From contig DBKS01000063.1 of NCBI GenBank assembly GCA_002298605.1, positions 47,654-55,115 of the forward strand: a stretch of DNA of 7,462 nucleotides. The letters run 5' to 3'. Positions within the stretch are counted from its first letter, which is position 1, and each line of letters starts with the position of its first letter. Both the position numbers and the translations under genes were made by a program. Shown piece by piece: positions 5,709 to 7,462 of the stretch. This DNA is from Bifidobacterium sp. UBA744. Its GTDB lineage: Bacteria; Actinomycetota; Actinomycetes; Actinomycetales; Bifidobacteriaceae. The notes beneath the pieces were generated by a model. It ran no database searches and was not told where the DNA came from. It saw only the letters and a program-made list of their open reading frames with translations.

Positions 5709-6694
5709 AGCGCGGAGGGCTTTGTCGGGGAAGATGCCGATGCCGGATGGCCTTGCGAATTCTCGGGCTTTCCAGCGTCATCGGAATTGGCGGCACCGCC
5801 CGATATGCCATGTTGCGAATATGCGCCGCGTAACGATTCCATGCGGTTTGTCTGTCGACGACGCATGAGTTTCAGCGTGCGGCTCATTCGCCACATGCCG
5901 GCCAGATCCTTGGCGATGGTGTCGGGAATATTCACGGTGGTTCCCGCATCCTCCACCCAATGTACTGGGAATTCATATATGCGCATGTTGGTCGCCTGTG
6001 CCAGCAAGAGCATTTCGGTATCGAAGAACCATTCGTCGTCCTGTATGTACGGCAGCAGATGTCGCGCGGCGGAAGCCGTCATGGCTTTGAATCCGCATTG
6101 CGCGTCACGGAAGGCGGCGCCGAGCAGCGAGCGCAGCAATGCGTTATAGGTCTGCGAGATCACTTCGCGTTTCAGAGACCGCGTAACCTCGGATTCATCA
6201 CATAACCGACATCCGGTTGCCACATCCGCGCCGCCACGCAGCAATGCCCAAATCAGCGCATTGGTGGAGCGAATGTCCGTGGATAAGTCGGCATCCATAT
6301 ATGCCACGACTTTGGCTTCGGACTCGCCCCACGCAAGTTTCAATGCACGGCCGCGACCTTTGGCGGCGATTTTCACGGCTCGCACCAGATCAGGATATTG
6401 GGAGGCCAATTGTGCGGCAATGGGCCATGTGGCGTCGGTGCTGGCATTGTCTGCCACGACAATGTTCCACGTATATGGAAATTCCTCGTGCCGAGTGCGG
6501 GAAAGATAATTCGTCAACGTTATAACGGATGCGCTTAACTGCTCTTGTTCGTTATAAACAGGAACGACGATATCGACGTCGACGCGGCGAGGCGTCCCAA
6601 CACGCTCGACGATGGTCGACAGCATCTGCGGACCGTCCATCGTCCGAATGGCCGGTGAATAGCTGCTGAGCTGAAGTGTTTCTGATTGGTCCAT
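5705..6694 (-). CDS. Family 2 glycosyltransferase (dolichyl-phosphate mannosyltransferase-like, YkcC-type)
   Basis: A GT-A fold enzyme predicted to move a sugar from a nucleotide donor to polyprenyl phosphate at the cytosolic membrane face, supplying the GT39 partner. Numbered from the ATG at 6694 (329 residues): nucleotide-binding VVPVYNEQEQL (43-53), ADNASTDAT (81-89), metal-binding DAD in YMDADLSTD (132-140), QCGFKAM (199-205), EWFFDTEMLLLA (221-232) and HWVEDAGTTVN (245-255) follow in the usual order. Unlike GtrB/CsbB-type enzymes it has no C-terminal membrane helices. Past about 285 it ends in a polar Ser/Gly/Asn/Pro-rich tail, so membrane contact is peripheral or through GT39. A TTG at 6709 is in frame five codons earlier. 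Neither start has a clear ribosome site, so the 5' end is uncertain. The stop overlaps the GT39 start (ATGA), marking one operon. The nature of the sugar (mannose, glucose, GlcNAc) cannot be told. Confidence 0.92.
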   Translation of the reverse strand: MDQSETLQLSSYSPAIRTMDGPQMLSTIVERVGTPRRVDVDIVVPVYNEQEQLSASVITLTNYLSRTRHEEFPYTWNIVVADNASTDATWPIAAQLASQYPDLVRAVKIAAKGRGRALKLAWGESEAKVVAYMDADLSTDIRSTNALIWALLRGGADVATGCRLCDESEVTRSLKREVISQTYNALLRSLLGAAFRDAQCGFKAMTASAARHLLPYIQDDEWFFDTEMLLLAQATNMRIYEFPVHWVEDAGTTVNIPDTIAKDLAGMWRMSRTLKLMRRRQTNRMESLRGAYSQHGISGGAANSDDAGKPENSQGHPASASSPTKPSAL

Positions 6695-6962
6695 GTCTAC
6701 AGGAAACAATCGATTTCATGGAGTATGTCCCGCGCCAGGTACAAGGCAGCTGTCGATTCTCGAATAGCATGCGAAATGATCCCTGAACACTTTCTGAAGA
6801 CGCATCCCCCGTCTCGAACATATCTCTGTTGCACCCACTCCTAAGACGAGGCGTGCGCGCTACCTTAACGACATACTTGATTCGTCGCCGAGATAGAACG
6901 GAGTCAATGACTGCAGCGACCTAATCGCATATCTCCATTTCGAAACCACAACAGGCAGAGGC

Positions 6963-6989
6963 CTCCGGCTCCCCCAAGAGCAGCCGGAG
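6963..6989 (-). terminator. Possible terminator of the DUF5067-like gene
   Basis: CTCCGGCT (6963-6970) and AGCCGGAG (6982-6989) form a perfect 8-bp GC-rich stem with an 11-nt loop, about 70 nt past the stop of the right-hand minus-strand gene. No proper T-run follows in the minus direction, so it may be a weak or factor-assisted terminator, or only an mRNA 3' hairpin. Confidence 0.4.
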
Positions 6990-7018
6990 ACCCGAATGGA
7001 ATCAATACGATGCATAAG

Positions 7019-7052
7019 GAACAGGTAGCGAAAGAACAGGTAGCGAAAGAAC
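7019..7052. repeat. 15-bp tandem repeat, 2.3 copies, after the DUF5067-like gene
   Basis: GAACAGGTAGCGAAA occurs at 7019-7033 and 7034-7048 without mismatch, followed by a further GAAC (7049-7052). It starts 6 nt beyond the stop codon of the minus-strand gene. It has the same unit length as the repeat at 880-909 but an unrelated sequence. Slippage is the simplest origin. Confidence 0.9.
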
Positions 7053-7058
7053 TTCCAA

Positions 7059-7462
7059 CTACTGCATATTAAACTCGTGCGTCACCTTAACGCCACTGTT
7101 CACCGCCAGAAAGGCGCTGACCTCAACGTCGACCGGCGAATCATCCGTCAGAACATACCCGATCGTCACTGTTGACGAGGTGCCCGGCTGCAATTCCCGC
7201 ATATACGAATCGGCATCATAGCCCGAAGGCGAATCAGTATATATCGCCGTAGCCAGTTCGACGCCATTCTGGAACACCTGCGGATGAGCCAACGTCGCGA
7301 AGGAATTATTCCGCGTCGTGGTATTGGTCCATTCGTATGTCACCACGACGGTAGGCTTATTCTCGTAATCCCTACCGCTTTTGACTGCGGACACGATCTT
7401 CACATGCGCCCCATCGATATCTCCTTCGGTATCCTGAGCGCCTTGCGCTTTCGAATCGGCGG
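7059..7462 (-). CDS. DUF5067-like protein, C-terminal part, cut by window edge
   Basis: The frame is open from the stop at 7059 to the right edge, giving at least 134 residues; the N-terminus is outside. The visible part begins with a polar Asp/Gly/Ala/Gln-rich stretch (ADSKAQGAQDTEGD), which looks like a linker. A predicted beta-rich domain follows: KIVSAVKSGRDYENKPTVVV, then VTYEWTNTT, QVFQNGVELATA and LQPGTSSTVTIGYVL. That order fits DUF5067, a domain of unknown function found in exported or lipid-anchored proteins of Bifidobacterium and Firmicutes. A signal peptide or lipobox would be in the unseen part. A GTG at 7403 is a possible but unlikely start: no ribosome site lies at proper distance and the frame continues upstream. 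The domain call is from remembered consensus, not a search. No link to the glycosyltransferase operon is evident. Confidence 0.78.
   Translation of the reverse strand, partial: ADSKAQGAQDTEGDIDGAHVKIVSAVKSGRDYENKPTVVVTYEWTNTTTRNNSFATLAHPQVFQNGVELATAIYTDSPSGYDADSYMRELQPGTSSTVTIGYVLTDDSPVDVEVSAFLAVNSGVKVTHEFNMQ

Larger units (their letters stand above)
6695..7058. other. Non-coding spacer between the DUF5067-like gene and the glycosyltransferase operon
   Basis: I find no supportable gene here on either strand. It should hold the 3' end of the right-hand gene and the promoter of the glycosyltransferase operon, but no -35/-10 pair on the minus strand is convincing. Recognisable structures are the GC-rich hairpin at 6963-6989 and the 15-bp tandem repeat at 7019-7052. 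A frame that enters from inside the GT2 gene and reaches 6821 looks like a shadow: it has no ribosome site and no recognisable domain. Confidence 0.6.

Noticed and set aside
6814..6823. TCGAACATAT, resembling half of an actinobacterial LexA box
   Set aside because: The second half of the site does not match the expected inverted sequence, and no SOS-type gene is adjacent.
7400..7426. A very good ribosome site (AAGGAG) followed by an ATG on the minus strand inside the right-hand gene
   Set aside because: That ATG opens a frame of only four codons (MGRM) before a TGA and is out of frame with the DUF5067-like reading. The larger frame stays open to the window edge, so this is a chance match.

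Overview
The window reads as ordinary chromosome from a GC-rich Gram-positive actinobacterium, most likely a Bifidobacterium. This is an inference from codon use, strong AAGGAG-type ribosome sites, a Gln/Pro/Tyr-rich tail on the Bax-inhibitor protein and a DUF5067-type exported protein. No species is claimed. There are no rRNA or tRNA genes, CRISPR arrays, transposase genes or phage genes.

Layout: an aldo/keto reductase (minus, 41-868) is divergent from a Bax inhibitor-1/YccA-family membrane protein (plus, 1053-1928), which ends at a strong intrinsic terminator (1978-2015). A DMT/EamA-family transporter (plus, 2080-3090) follows and may be translated from a leaderless mRNA. It converges on a two-gene minus-strand operon: a family 2 glycosyltransferase (5705-6694), then a large polytopic family 39 (ArnT/PMT-like) glycosyltransferase (3363-5708), joined by an ATGA stop/start overlap. 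A long non-coding stretch (6695-7058) precedes the C-terminal part of a DUF5067-like protein that runs off the right edge (7059-7462, minus).

How the genes work together: only the two glycosyltransferases form a clear functional unit. By analogy with GT2 plus GT-C pairs such as Bacillus YkcC/YkcB, the GT2 would load a sugar onto a polyprenyl phosphate at the inner membrane face. The GT39 protein would then transfer that sugar to an acceptor outside the membrane. Acceptor and sugar are unknown. The GT39 protein carries an unusual Gly/Asn/Ser-rich stretch of about 110 residues before a small C-terminal domain predicted to be outside the cell. The other genes are independent.

The most striking non-coding structure lies between the converging transporter and GT39 genes: a perfect 65-bp palindrome (32-bp arms, 1-nt centre) and a perfect 35-bp palindrome sharing the same 31-bp core, with a 13-bp palindrome and a DnaA-box-like 9-mer nearby. 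Two exact 15-bp tandem duplications occur, one beside the reductase ribosome site and one just after the DUF5067 gene stop. I see no convincing evidence of a wholly new multi-gene system. The palindrome pair and the linker-bearing glycosyltransferase are the best leads.
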